DNA of 64,000 nt from Sphagnum magellanicum (taxonomy: Eukaryota; Streptophyta; Sphagnopsida; Sphagnales; Sphagnaceae). The position numbers and the translations under genes were made by a program. Below are positions 11,425 to 23,209 of the stretch, in pieces (positions within the stretch are counted from its first letter, which is position 1; each line of letters starts with the position of its first letter). Below the pieces are notes generated by a model. It made no database searches. It saw only the letters and a list, made by a program, of their open reading frames with translations, and was not told where the DNA came from. The stretch lies in NCBI GenBank assembly GCA_021904315.1, contig CM038915.1, positions 19,034,001-19,098,000 of the forward strand. Reading direction: 5' to 3'.

Positions 11425-13169
11425 TCATACTGGTGGATTGACTTTACAGTTCTCCAAGTTTGAACCCCCCTACCTAACCTGGACTTGAAAACACACTTTT
11501 GACTCTGCTGAACTTTGAAACTTTGACAATGAACCTACTCTAAATCTGGACATTCGGTCCTTGAACCCTGAGCCTTTGATTCAAGATCTGACCCCTATCT
11601 TTACCTAGACAACTTACAGACTCTGCATCTGCTGATGGCCCGTCAACCGTGAACCCTAGTCAATGATTTTAGTGTGTAGACTTTTCAGGACATCAAGGTC
11701 ATCCCATCAAAACATGTTTTGATGGGATGACCTTGATTATGTTCTGTGATCGATTTCAGCAAACCTGTTTGTTCTTCTGTGTTGCTTTTATTTTATTCAA
11801 TTTCAGCCTGTTACTTGTTTTTCTCTTTGTTGTTTCACACAATTGACTCTGGATTGGTCTCAGAGAGGACAATTCTGTGTTCAGTTTGTTATGATGCCCT
11901 TTGCAGCCAATGGAGATTGATACGATGTATATGACGCAGTGTTGAGGTGTGCTGGACTTGCACACCATGGTTTGACACGTGGTGAGTGACTCTAATTAGT
12001 AGGTTCTATGGCTTGTTGCTGCATTGAATGTCTTTCTGTGGTGTTTCTATGGTTCAAATGGTGTTTTAAGGAGCTAATAATGCTAATAAGGTGTGTTGAT
12101 GTAAACATTGTGTAAACACAAGTCTTTGGCACTGTTCTGTGCCTTCGACATGAGCTTCTATGCTTGTGCAATCATGTCATCGAGACCCTATTTTGGGCCT
12201 TTGACACAAGCTATTTTGTTTGTGTAATTGTGTCTTTGACATCGGTCTGTAGCCTTTGACACGAGCTATTTGTTTGAACAAAAGGAAAAGTTAACATGGA
12301 CCATAATAAGGTGTTGAAAACACTATTTCCAACCATGTTGAGAAATGAAGGTATTCATGTCAACATGAACTAAGACATCTTAATAGATGTTCTTCAATCA
12401 ATTTTTAAACTTTGATTATAAAAAAGGGGTGCGTCACAATGTGGCCTTGCCATTTACATTAAAAAGTATATAGTTAGCCAAAAGAGGAATTATGGAAACT
12501 TGAATATTTCACCATGCAAAAATATAATTAAAAAAATTCAAATGTTTATGGTACAAGAATAAATGTCAAATGGCAAGTGGTCATTGCAAAAAGAAATGAA
12601 TTAGGAACCATTAATCCAATATATTATACTTCTACTAGTTTAATGAAGAAATGAATACTTGAGATCTTGAAATCCCAATGGAAAAACCTAGTCTTCTAAT
12701 GTTCTCCAAATTGCAAAGCATTGGGGGGAGGAATAAGCTAGAGAAATTGTGCTATGGATATATAGCATAGTACCGGGTCAGTTCATACTATTTTCAGAAA
12801 AATCTTGAAATATTTTTTATTTTTCCAAAAATATTTTTTTTGAAGGAAATTAAAGGATCTGATAATTTATTTATTTGAGAATATGCCATTTGTTGAAATG
12901 GGAGCCCCAAAATTAATTAATTAATTAATTATTGGACCAATATGTGTCCAAGTGGCCAAGGTACGAATCTGTTGACTATAATGTTGTGGTGGATTATAAG
13001 CTTGAACACGCTAGGCTAAATCCGATCAGGGCTTCAAAGCTCTTCTTAGTTAGATAACCATCATACATTGTAAAATGATCTTGGGATCGGTAACGTCTTG
13101 AAGGTGATTCCTTTGAAAGGAAGCAATGCTATTGATGACACTACGGGAAAAAGTCGTTAGTTATTGAGC
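11425..13169. other. KCR 3' flank and AT-rich spacer
   Basis: No coding gene is visible. The first few hundred bases are probably KCR 3' UTR. Positions 12120-12275 hold a short degenerate repeat built on CCTTTGACACGAGCTAT-like blocks. The rest is AT-rich. A 46-bp palindrome is listed separately. Confidence 0.5.
11692..11737. repeat. perfect 46-bp palindrome, no loop
   Basis: The left half, 11692-11714 (ATCAAGGTCATCCC...ACA), is the exact reverse complement of the right half, 11715-11737, with zero mismatches and no spacer. It lies about 270 bp after the KCR stop, perhaps in the 3' UTR or a terminator region. Function unknown. Confidence 0.95.
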
Positions 13170-13400
13170 TTAGTTTCAAGGTATTAAAATCAACATTTCA
13201 TTTTGGGAAAAAAAACAAGTGGGACTACTAACATGTTTCAACGTATTAAAATCTTAAATTTTCATTTTTCTTTCCATTCCAAATAGAAGGGGAAAAAAAC
13301 CAAGTAGGACTACTAACATGTTTCAACGTATATAAATCAATGTTTCATTTTTCTTTCCATTACAAATAAGGGGAAAAAATTCCAAGTGGTACTACATGTA
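13170..13400 (+). repeat. tandem repeat, unit about 84 bp, about 3 copies
   Basis: The block GGACTACTAACATGTTTCAA ... TTTCATTTTTCTTTCCATT ... GGGGAAAAAA recurs at 13221, 13306 and, truncated, at 13388. Part of a preceding unit is at 13175-13220. It abuts the TIR element that starts at 13459. Confidence 0.8.
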
Positions 13401-13458
13401 GCAATTGCCCCCCAAAACGTTTGTACTAGTGATGGCCGGGTACGTGTCGATAGACTTC

Positions 13459-13831
13459 GAGCATCTCCAGCGGTGCAAGGTATGTGACCATGCGAAATAT
13501 TTTTTCACATCCAAGTTTAGTTATGTACTCTTTTGCAAACCCACCAATAAAACTGAAACTCTGACAGCAAATACGTGGGGGACTACTAATAACAAACCAC
13601 CTGCACCAATCATTATGATGGGCCAATCAGAAACACTGAGCACCAGTTAAATCATATTTATTACACTCTTTTTTGCAGGTGCTGAGCTCTGCTGAGCGCT
13701 TTACCAGCCACGGCAACATGCACAATTATGCTGAGCCAAAACCATTTTCGGGAGTAAACCGGCACATTTTGGATTTTCTTCATCGATTTTTACTGTGCAG
13801 GATCACACACTGAGCACCCCTGGAGATGCTC
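13459..13831 (+). mobile_element. MITE-like TIR element, copy A (373 bp)
   Basis: The element begins GAGCATCTCCAGCGGTGC and ends with the inverted counterpart GCACCCCTGGAGATGCTC, giving about 18-bp terminal inverted repeats. It has no coding capacity. A second copy of the same sequence, inverted, lies at 25219-25966. The outer flanks read TTC on the left and TTA on the right here, and TAA on the left of copy B. That hints at a TWA target-site preference, as in PIF/Harbinger-derived MITEs, but is not proof. Confidence 0.75.
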
Positions 13832-13844
13832 TTAGTTCCTGAGG

Positions 13845-14340
13845 CTCAATTCCAATTCCATTCCAAGAACCTAACTGCAATTGAGTCTCAATTCCGAATT
13901 CGATTCCAAGAACCTAATTGGAGTTGAATCTCGATTCCGAGTTTGGATGGTTAGGATTTGGTTATTGGAACCAAATTGGGAATCACAATCCACTTCCACT
14001 TTCTATTTCAAGCCTTTAGGGTTTCATGATTCACTTGGTGAATCCATAGTTTGGACTTGTGGACCCCCAAGTCCAAAAACAAAATTCCAATTTTTTTCTT
14101 CTTCTAGGTGAATCCATTTTTTAGACTTTTTTTTTCCCCCTCATGTGACTCCACTTTTTTATCTTGTGGACCCACCACAAGTCTAGAAACTAGACCCATT
14201 TTACTATTTTTTTAAATTAAAAAAAATTCATTTCAAGGTGAGTTCATTTTTTGAACTTGTGAACCCACAAATTCAAAAAAAATGGATTTTTTTCCCCATG
14301 TGAGCTCATTTTTTGGGCTCACAAAATTATTTTAGTGTCT
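13845..14340 (+). repeat. degenerate direct repeats
   Basis: Two about 50-bp copies of a CAATTCC / GATTCCAAGAACCTAA motif occur at 13848-13945. They are followed by three diverged copies of a GGTGAATCCATTTTTT...GGACTTGTGGACCCAC block at about 14030, 14107 and 14237. No gene is visible. Confidence 0.55.
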
Positions 14341-17300
14341 GAAATAGGAGTTTTTTTGGGAATCTGAATTAGGGTTTGATGAGGGGTTTGAAATTAAACT
14401 TTTTGGGGATTTGAATAAAGCAAAATTGAGAGTCTTCAAAGGTGACAAGAGTAAATTCAAGGTGGTAGCTACAATTTTGAAAACCCTAGTTTGTAATAAT
14501 TTGTAGCCAACACTGGTTTTTTTTCCAATTCAATTTTGTGATTTCGAAAAATTGGCAAATGTCTTTCCCAAAAAAACCAAAATTAGACGAATTTTTACAC
14601 TTTTAAAAAAATCCAAAACTTTCTCAATTTTCTTGGAAAAAAAAGGTGGGTGGAAGGATCTCAATATTATAAGGAATATTGTAATGGAAAGGTGTAATGA
14701 ATTTGGAAAGGTCATAAAAAAAGGCATGTTAACATTATAAGGTTCATTGTTCCTCTCATCCTTTTCATCCATCCCCATTGAAAGAAAATAAACAAAGATA
14801 ACCCTTATGTCCAACCTAGTTCAAAACTAAGTTTGAATGTGGTGAAAATTGAAATGTGATAATTGAGTGGAGTTTGTATTTCATGGATGACAAACCCAAG
14901 CTCTTACCACCATTTCATCCTTTTATTTGCATGTCTCATCCATGACTTGTTAAAATTTGATTGTAACCTTTTACATCCATTGAATGTATCATTATTCACA
15001 ATTGGTTCAAGTTCATCGAATTCCATTGCAATTTCATGCATTAGTAAAAAATTTATTGCATTCCATCACAGAGTTATTATCTTAGAAAAACATCTTTTGC
15101 AATATTTCCATCTTTTCTTATTGCCCAATGATTTCACTAAAGCTCAACATAAGATTTTTGTTTTTTTTTTTTTTTTTTTCATTTTTTCAAATAATCTCTT
15201 TTTTATTCAAGAATATTAAAATGGCCTCAAAAAAAAAGGTAACATATCATTTTCCATTTTCCTTTCATAATAGGGTATCTATTCACTAATTAAAGGAGAT
15301 TTTTGAAAACTTGTATAAATGATTAAAAGGAAAAAAAGAATTGGGCCAAGAAATTGGCCTTCTTACTTGGCCCAATTCATTTTCTTTCAAATGTATACAA
15401 GTTTTTAAAAATCTTCGCTCCTCTAGTAATTGGAAGGTTCCAACATGTTTTTGAAGTCTTGAAGCTTATGGAACTTCATAATCTTTTTATACATATTTAT
15501 AATTGGATCGAATATAATTTTAAAAAAAAATTTACCCAATGTTTTAGGGTTCATCCAGAGAAATCTTTAATATCCTAGGGAAAGATAACAAGATATTCAT
15601 GTAACTTGTTATATTCAATGGGCTAGTTTCAAGGTAATTCAACAATTTTGACAATATAAAGAGCATATATTCAATGTAATATTGTGTTTGCATGACGCCC
15701 CAAATTGGGGTCTCTTGCTTATAATTAGTCTCTTGCTTCAAGTCAACAATTTTTATTTATGGATGTCATATGTGGCACGTAATGTTTCAAGTTACACATC
15801 ACATCATGTGACAAGTATTTAGAAAAAAATTATTTGTGTGTCAATTGACATGCTATTTTTAATGCGCTAAAAAAAAAAAAACCTCTAAAATCTACATCAA
15901 ATAAAATAAAATAAAAAGAATGTTTGGTTATGTATAAGGGAAGGTCTACTCCCTATTGCCTTCCGTAGGGTTGTAGCCTCGATCAAGGGCGGTAGCCCAA
16001 GGGTGTGTAGGCCCAAAAATTATGGGACATCCATCGGAACAAGCATTTACCCAACATAAAAGAATGAATGGTTTTTTATATTCAAAATGATGGAAAAAGT
16101 CTACATATTGAGTTGGTTTACTTACATACATCATAGTTGCATGAGAGTTTGAAATGATGGCAAAAGAGGGTTGTAGACGATGTGCTCAAATGAATGTGCT
16201 CACATGTTATAATCTAGAATGCCCAATGCCAATGAACTCCAAAACTAGGTACATACAAGTCTTTTGATAATGATGAACTTTTGCATCCAAACTTGAAGAG
16301 AAAGGAAAGCTTTAAATGAGCACAAATTAACGGAGCTTAAAACTTTGTGATAAATGGAATAAAAACAAACGACATGAGAGTCATTTTCTTGGGTATTTTA
16401 TTATACACAATGATGAAAAATCCCTAGTCCATGCACAATGAATGATGAAGATACCTACCTAGTCCATAATTATAGAATTCTCCAAATGTTGAAGATGTTG
16501 AATCAATCCATAGTATCTATGGATTGAGTCCATGTTACACACATTTTATCTATGAAGGAAGGTAGTTTGCTTGTTTGGTTTTGTTTGTTTGTCATGTTGA
16601 GATCTCCCAAACCATATGGTATTGTTGGAAAGCCTTCAATGAGTAATGGTGCCATGAGTCGATTTCATAATGTTTTGACATATGTTGGAGAAGGTATTGA
16701 ATATTGAAAAAAATTCAATTAAATCAAAAATTAAATTTAAAAGGGGACTTTGGGCACACTCTTGGTGTTGGAAAGCCCTTGATGAGTAGGATTTAATGAA
16801 CATTTTTCGAAAAAAAAAGAAAAAAGACTTGAGGTGTGGGAGATATTGAATTTTGAGTAATTTTTGTCATTGAAAATTCAATTAAATTACAAACAATGGA
16901 TTTGGAAGGAGAAAAATTAGCTAGGTAACCAATGCACACTTGAGCCAACAACATAGGTTACACTAACACACATGAAACAACTATTAAGAAGATGGGCTTT
17001 AACTTTTAACCTAATTTTACTTTGAGAAAAGTGCATTTATAAACAAATAGATGTAAACAACAATGAAAATTTTGACCAAAGACATTATGATATGTTAGGC
17101 CAAATTTTCCTGAAAATAATCCCATATTTCAAACATTGATCTATGATCACATTCACACTTCAAATGTTTCTATAAATTCCAAGTGTTCTTCATGATATTC
17201 AAGAAGCTATTGTTTCATGATATTGTATTGTAGCTTCATGAGTACCCTTTGCAACCATAGTTAAGCATTCATTGTCATCAATAAGACAATGGGATGGATG

Positions 17301-17925
17301 ATTCCATATGTGTTAAAAAGAAATTTGTTATTGCCAAAAAAATTATTTCTTTTTTCCTTTCAAAAGTTTATTGAAAATGGGTTTTTTTTTAATTTAAATT
17401 TTTAAATTTTTAATAATTTTTTTGGTTTATCGTGTCTCAATTTACATTGTGGTATATATTCCACTTTTGTGTTTCTATTTTTGGAATAAGGGATGAAAAA
17501 GAACCCTATACAAAAAAATACATGATTTAGTTTGACTTTGTGATATTTCATTTTTTTTGGGTTTCCTTTTTTTGGACTAGAGCATAAAATACCCCCTCTC
17601 CCCCAAGAAAAAAAAAAGGAAAAAAAAAAATGAAAAATTTAAAAATTGAAAAACTATTAACAACTATTATTTTAGATTTTATTTAATTTTTTTTGTGTCA
17701 AAAGGCCTTGTGAAGTGCAATTGATGAGTCAAACAAAAAAAATAAAAAATAAAAAATATATTTTTTAAAGAATTATTTTTTCCCAAGTCTGTTACTCTTC
17801 TCCAGAATAGAACAAGGGCCAGAGAACAGCCGTGATTCTAGCGTGGAAAATACAACCAAGACAGCCCATTTCTGTTCGGAATGGGGGAGGGAAGATTCCG
17901 TGTTCAACATGCTACCTGGAATGAC
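14341..17925. other. gene-poor AT-rich spacer
   Basis: I see no gene in this stretch. It contains poly-T and poly-A tracts (for example near 15161-15179 and 17607-17630), many short open frames with low-complexity translations, and one long foldback (15279-15436, listed separately). Confidence 0.5.
15279..15436. repeat. long imperfect foldback (arms about 70 nt, loop 15 nt)
   Basis: The arm 15279-15350 (GATTTTTGAAAACTTGTATA ... GAATTGGGCCAAG) is the imperfect reverse complement of 15366-15436 (CTTGGCCCAATTC ... TATACAAGTTTTTAAAAATC). The inner 13 bp, GAATTGGGCCAAG, pair perfectly around a 15-nt loop. The structure resembles a MITE collapsed to its arms or a small-RNA precursor. Neither can be chosen from sequence alone. 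Confidence 0.8.
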
Positions 17926-17929
17926 TACT

Positions 17930-18672
17930 GCAAACAGATTCTGACCAAATTACAGCAATCTGTTCTTGTACAGAATCGTCCAGTATGAGCTAATTACAGC
18001 AATCTGTTGTTGTACAGATTCCTGCAGTCTGACCTAAATTACAGTGACACATTAAGGATACAGAATCGTCCATTACGAGCTAATTACAGCAATCTTGTTC
18101 TTTGTACAGAATCCTCCAGTGAGAGTGAAAATTACATTTTGATCTGTTTAGTGTACAGACTACAGAATCTTCCCAAATTGTGACACTAATGAAAGTGCTC
18201 TGTTCTGGCACAGAATGATCCGTGGCGACCTAATTACAGTGATCTATTCTGGTGCTAAATCCTCCAGTGCAGATTACATTCTGGCGTAGAATCCTCAATG
18301 GCGACCTGATTACAGTGATCTGTTCTGGCATAGAATCGTGCAGTGAAAAATTACGCTCTTGGGGACAGAATCCTCCAGTGCGAACTAATTACAGCAATCT
18401 GGTCTTGTAAAGAATTCTCCCGTGCAGATTTACATTCTGGCACAGAATCCTCCCAATGGGACCTAAATTACAGTGATCTGTTCTTTGTACAGAATGCTTC
18501 CCGTGCAGACTACGTTTTGGCACAGAATCCTCCATTACGAGCTAATTACAGCGATCTATTCTGGCACAGATTCGCCCACTGCAAAATTACGTTCTGGCAG
18601 AGAATCCTCCAGTGGGACCCAATTACAGCGATCTGTTCTGGCACAGAATAGTCGAGTGCTGATTACAACCCA
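17930..18672 (+). repeat. higher-order minisatellite (about 45-nt plus 32-nt alternating units)
   Basis: A long unit (GACCTAATTACAGTGATCTG, then TTCTGGCACAGAATCCTCCAGTG) alternates with a short unit (CAGATTACATTCTGGCACAG, then AATCCTCC). The dimers are about 77 bp. The alternation is clear from about 18215 to 18672 and is more degenerate from 17930 to 18215. The array stops just before the probable transcribed region of the U-box gene. The open frame across 18343-18651 is a by-product of the repeats. Confidence 0.85.
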
Positions 18673-19848
18673 GAAATCACTGTGCGATGGCGATGCCTTC
18701 GCTCCGCGACGGAAGAGAAGAGTTTGGCGAAGAAAGAAGTGTCAGAAGCTGGCGCGAGTTTTGTCGTGTTTCCGCGGATGTTTCTTCTGCATCTGTAGCT
18801 CTAGAAGCGACCTTTAATAACAATATCGGAAGAGCCGGCGCCCATATCCGTTTTTGGGTGCAGCAGCAGCAGAAGAAGAAGAAGAAGAGGATTTGAGACA
18901 AAGTGAGCAGCTAAGAAACTGGGTACTCAGTTTTTCCATCGTTGCAAGACGATGCAGCTTGTTGTCACTGTTGTTCTGAGAACTTGTGGAGGTTTTCCAG
19001 CGAGTATATGGTGATGGGTAGTGTCAGAATTTCTTTGTTCTCTCGAGTGAGCAGAGCATCATGGTGAGCTCTTTTTTTTTCTCCTTGTAACAATAACAAC
19101 CCAAGAAGCTCTTTCAAGTTCACAGCTTTGCAGTCTGTTCTTGTTCAGTTTGTTAGGTAGAGAGACAGAGCCGAGCAAAGAGGATTTGAGAAGCAGTATT
19201 TTATTTTTTTTGAAAGAACAAGATGGCCAGTGAAGGAAGGAAGATATAAGAAGGGGTGGATTGTTGGGTAATGGGTTTTTTTGGTTTTACAGCAATACAG
19301 GGGATGAAGAAAAAAAGAAAGAAAGATGGGTTTTGCATATTATCGGCGGTGGGGTTGTGCTTCAGCTTGTTGCAGCTCCCAGGTCTTTTTGGTGACCTAA
19401 GAAGAAGAAAAAGACCACCCCTCGCCCCCCCCGGAACAACTTGAAGAAGAAGATGCTATGCTGTGAACCATCATCATCAAAGACTGCAGAAGATGAAGAA
19501 GAAGATGCTATGCTGTGAACCATCATCATAGACTGTAGAAGATGAAGAGGAATATATGCTGTGAACCATCTCTGGAGTTTCTTCTATGTGGATAGTCTGT
19601 CCTGCCAGGAGGAGAGGAACAAGAACAAGTCAAGGGTACAAGGAAGTGGATGGCTTCCTTGGGATTTCTTTCTAGCCATTGCCAGAATTCCAGAAGCTAA
19701 AGTTTGTTTTGGAAGCATAAAGAGGAGGAGTCCGAGCTTTTTGCAGTTCTAAGTTTTGGTAGTACAAAGGAGCTGCTGCCTTAGGGAAGCTTGTTTGGGT
19801 TCTGTTGTGGAAAGGTGGAAGCTAGGGTTTGGGGTGGAGGTGGAGGAG
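18673..19848 (+). other. presumed 5' leader of the U-box gene
   Basis: No conserved coding sequence is visible. The stretch is rich in GAAGAAG and TTCTTG motifs and has several short ATG-initiated frames (for example 18687-18896), compatible with a long plant 5' UTR containing upstream ORFs or an intron. It includes a three-copy tandem repeat at 19443-19565. Confidence 0.45.
19443..19565 (+). repeat. tandem repeat, about 53-bp unit, 3 copies
   Basis: The sequence GAAGATGCTATGCTGTGAAC then CATCATCAT...GACTGCAGAAGATGAAG occurs three times in a row, the last copy shortened. It sits about 290-400 bp before the start codon of the U-box gene, probably inside its leader. Confidence 0.85.
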
Positions 19849-22800
19849 ATGCTGTTAGGGAGCATAAGCAACACAATGCTTACCCCTCTGGCAGAGGTGC
19901 TCACACGGCTCATAATGGAATTTGCACAGACGGCTTTTGCGGTTAAGGATGTGTTGATCGAGAAAGAAACGTTCAAGGAGCTTGTGAGATACTTGGAAAG
20001 GATCAGACCAATTTTGAAGGAAATGAGTGAGAAGAATGTGAAAGATACACCAGAGAAGACAATGCAACAAGCTCTCATATCACTTGAGGGACAAATAAAA
20101 AAAGCACGATCACTCATCTCTATGTGCACATCCAAGAGCAGGATATACCTTTTGGTGAATTGTCGAATGGTTGTGAAAGAAATCCAGGACATTACTCGAG
20201 AAATTGGGCAATGCTTGAGCTCAATTCCGATGGCGACATTAGGTTTATCCATAGAAACACTCGAGAATACTGCACAGCTCCAAAGGGACATGCAACAGGT
20301 GCAGTTCAAAGCAGCTGTTGCAGAGGAAGCTATCATGGAGAAAATTGAGACTGGGATTCGTGATCATCGGATTGATTCTGAATGGGCCAATGGTCTTCTC
20401 TTGCAAATTGCACAAGCTGTGGGTGTTCCTGTTGATCCGATTTCATTGAGGCAGGAGCTTGAAAGCTTCAAGCGGGAGAAAGAAGAAGCTCAATTACGCA
20501 AGAGTCAAGCAGAGGCAATGCAGCTTCACCAAATCATCGAGCTACTTGTACAAGCTGATGCTGCAACATCAGAGAGAGAAAAAGACAGCATGTATCAAAT
20601 CAAGAAGAGCGCAGGTGGTAATCATTTACCAGCTTTGCAATCTTTCTACTGTCCAATCACACAGGAAGTAATGCAGGAGCCGGTGGAGATTGCTTCAGGA
20701 CAGACATTTGAACGCAGTGCAATTGAGAAGTGGTTTTCAGCTGGCCATCATACATGTCCAACCACCAAAGTGGAGCTTGACAACTTAGAGATTAAGCTCA
20801 ATCTCGCATTGCGGCAATCGATACAGGAATGGAGGGAGCGAAACACAGCGAGCAGTATTGCAGCATCAAAACCCAAACTTTTGTCAGGTAACGAGGAAGA
20901 GGTTTCTTCAGCTTTGAGGGAGTTGCTTTCACTCAGTGACGAAAGATGTCTCCACAAATACTGGATTGCAGCTGAGGGCCTCATTCCTGTTCTTGTAAAG
21001 CTCTTGCAATCTGGTCAGAGACGGATTCGCAAAGAGACGCTTGCAACACTTCGAAGTCTTGCAGTTGATAACATTGGAAACAAGGTATGAACAATTACAT
21101 TTTATTTATGGGTTGATTTATGAATTCAGTTGTGATTGATCAATCATGAGTTTGATTTTGACTCAGTTTGCTGATGAACATTCAGGAGAAAATAGCAGCA
21201 GCTGGGGGTATCAAACAAGTGGTGAGATCATTGGCACGGGATGTGGGTGAGGGCCAGCAAGCAGTGGCACTCCTTCTGGAGCTTTCTGAGGCACCCAATG
21301 TGTGCGAACAAATAGGGAAGACACAGGGATGCATCTTGCTTCTTGTGACCATGCTGAACTCTGAGAATCTTCATGCCGTCGAAGATGCCCGCAAGCTCCT
21401 TGAACATCTGTCCAACAATGACCAAAATGTTGTCCAGATGGCAGAAGCGAATCATTTCAGCCCACTTATTGTCCGCCTGAGTGAAGGTAAAACAAGAGTG
21501 TGCAATGGCAATCTTTTCTTCCCAAAGATGTTAGTCAATTTCATGACACAGTGCAAAGAGAATGTCACATGTTGGCAATTTGAGTTTGTTGTGGTCCAAT
21601 CTTCATCACAGAAACACACACCCATATCCAAGACAAAAGGTTATAGAATCTTCTTATCCACCCACCCACCCATTGTGTTCAACTGAAAAATTGAAGTGGC
21701 ATGGATGCAGGATCTGATATGACAAAGGTTTTGATGGCAAGTGCATTGTCACGTATGGGCCTCACAGAGACAAGCAAAGCAGCTTTGGCACAACAGGGAG
21801 CAATTCCACCTCTTGTAAAAATGATATGTTATGGCAAGCTTGAGGCAAAAGCTGCAGCACTTGGGGCACTTCAAAACTTATCAACACTGCCAGAGAATCG
21901 GGAACCAATGATAGAAGCAGGTGTGATTGCACCGCTCCTTCAACTTCTGTTCTCAGTTACATCAGTTGTCATGAGCCTGAAGGAGCATGCAGCTGCCACG
22001 CTTGCCAACCTTGCTATGGCTAGCACCACGGCCAAGACCAATATCAATGATATACTGGAACCAGATGAAACTATCTTCCAGCTGCTATCACTCTTGAACC
22101 TTGCAGGACCGGTAATCCAAGGCCATCTTCTTCGAGCACTTCTCGGAATGTCTTCTTTACCTAGTGCTCGAGATGTCAGGGAAAAAATGAGAGAAGGTGG
22201 TGCGATCCAGTTACTCCTTCCTTTTTGTGAAGTCCCGGACAGTGAGGTTAGGATTCATGCGATCAAGCTTCTGAATTGTTTGTCGGGTGATGGTGCTGGA
22301 AAAGAGCTAGCTGACCACTTAGGTTTAACCTACCTAAAAGCACTTGTGAAAATACTTGTGGATTCAAATGGAGATGCTGAGAAAGCAGCAGTGCTTGGAA
22401 TCATCCAGAACACCCCAGTATCAGATACACATGTAACACAGCTTCTTCTCCAAGCAGAGGCATTACCTGCGATTGTGAGCTTGCTCAAGATCAAGGGAGC
22501 TAAAAGTGGACCCGGTGCATCTCAGGATGTGCTCGTTGAAAGTGCAGCTGGGGCATTACTTCGCTTTACAGTTTCCGATAATCTCCGATTGCAACAAATG
22601 ACAGCCAATCTTGATGTGATTCCAATCCTTGTGCAATTAGTACAAACAGGTACTTCAAGGGCAAAGTTCCAAGCAGCATCTGCATTACGACAACTTTCCG
22701 AGAGCTCCTGGAAGTTGACAATGCCTGTTATGCAAGGACAGACATGTTTTGCTTGTTTCATGCCGGCACCCAAGATAGGCTGTAGTGTACATGGTGGAAT

Positions 22801-23209
22801 TTGTTCAGTAAAATCAACATTTTGCTTACTGTTGGCAGACGCGATTTGTCCATTGGTGTTAGCTTTGGAGGAAAAAGGTGACAGTGCAGATGAAGCTGCT
22901 CTCGATGCACTTAGCACTCTACTTAATGAGGAGCATAAATTGGAGAATGGCGTTCAAGTTATAGCAGAGGCGGGTGGGATTAAGCAAATCATCAGGCTGT
23001 TAACTGTTGGCAGTGTAGGTGCAAAAGAAAAAGCAGTGTGGATGTTAGAGAAAATTTTCCGGGTGGAGAAGTATAAGACTGAATATGGGAGTACTGCTCA
23101 AATGCCGCTTATCGATATGACCCAAAAAGGAACAAACACAACAAAGCCATTGGCAGCAAAAATCTTGGCGCACTTAAATATTCTCCACAATCAATCGTCT
23201 TATTTCTGA
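19849..23209 (+). CDS. U-box domain / armadillo-repeat E3 ubiquitin ligase (PUB42/43/44-like)
   Basis: Three exons: 19849-21084, 21186-21486 and 21711-23209, with phase-matched GT-AG junctions, giving 1011 residues. Residues 1-260 form the helical N-terminal UND-like region of plant PUBs, followed by a short charged coiled-coil-like stretch (ESFKREKEEAQLRKSQAEAM). The U-box is at about 266-335 (FYCPITQEVMQEPVEIASGQ, then TFERSAIEKWF...CPTTKVEL) and recruits the E2 enzyme. From about 385 onward the protein is armadillo repeats, which bind substrate, including the PUB43/44-type insert with GGICSVKSTFCLL. The ATG at 19849 is the first in frame; the frame is open further upstream but only with non-ATG starts. 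Plant homologues act in stress and chlorophagy-related ubiquitination; the substrate here is unknown. The 21687-21710 region confirms an intron, since the frame around it has stops. Confidence 0.92.

Noticed and set aside
18343-18651. 102-residue plus-strand open frame
   Set aside because: It lies wholly inside the 45/32-nt minisatellite and simply repeats the unit.
21687-21710. Possible frameshift in the U-box gene between its second and third open frames
   Set aside because: A donor at 21487 and an acceptor at 21710 give a phase-consistent intron that restores the ARM repeats, so no frameshift is needed.
22720-22840. Cys-rich stretch in the U-box gene suspected to be an unspliced intron
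   Set aside because: The segment with CFACFMPAPKIGC and GGICSVKSTFC stays open and matches the insert seen in PUB43/44-type proteins, so it is coding.
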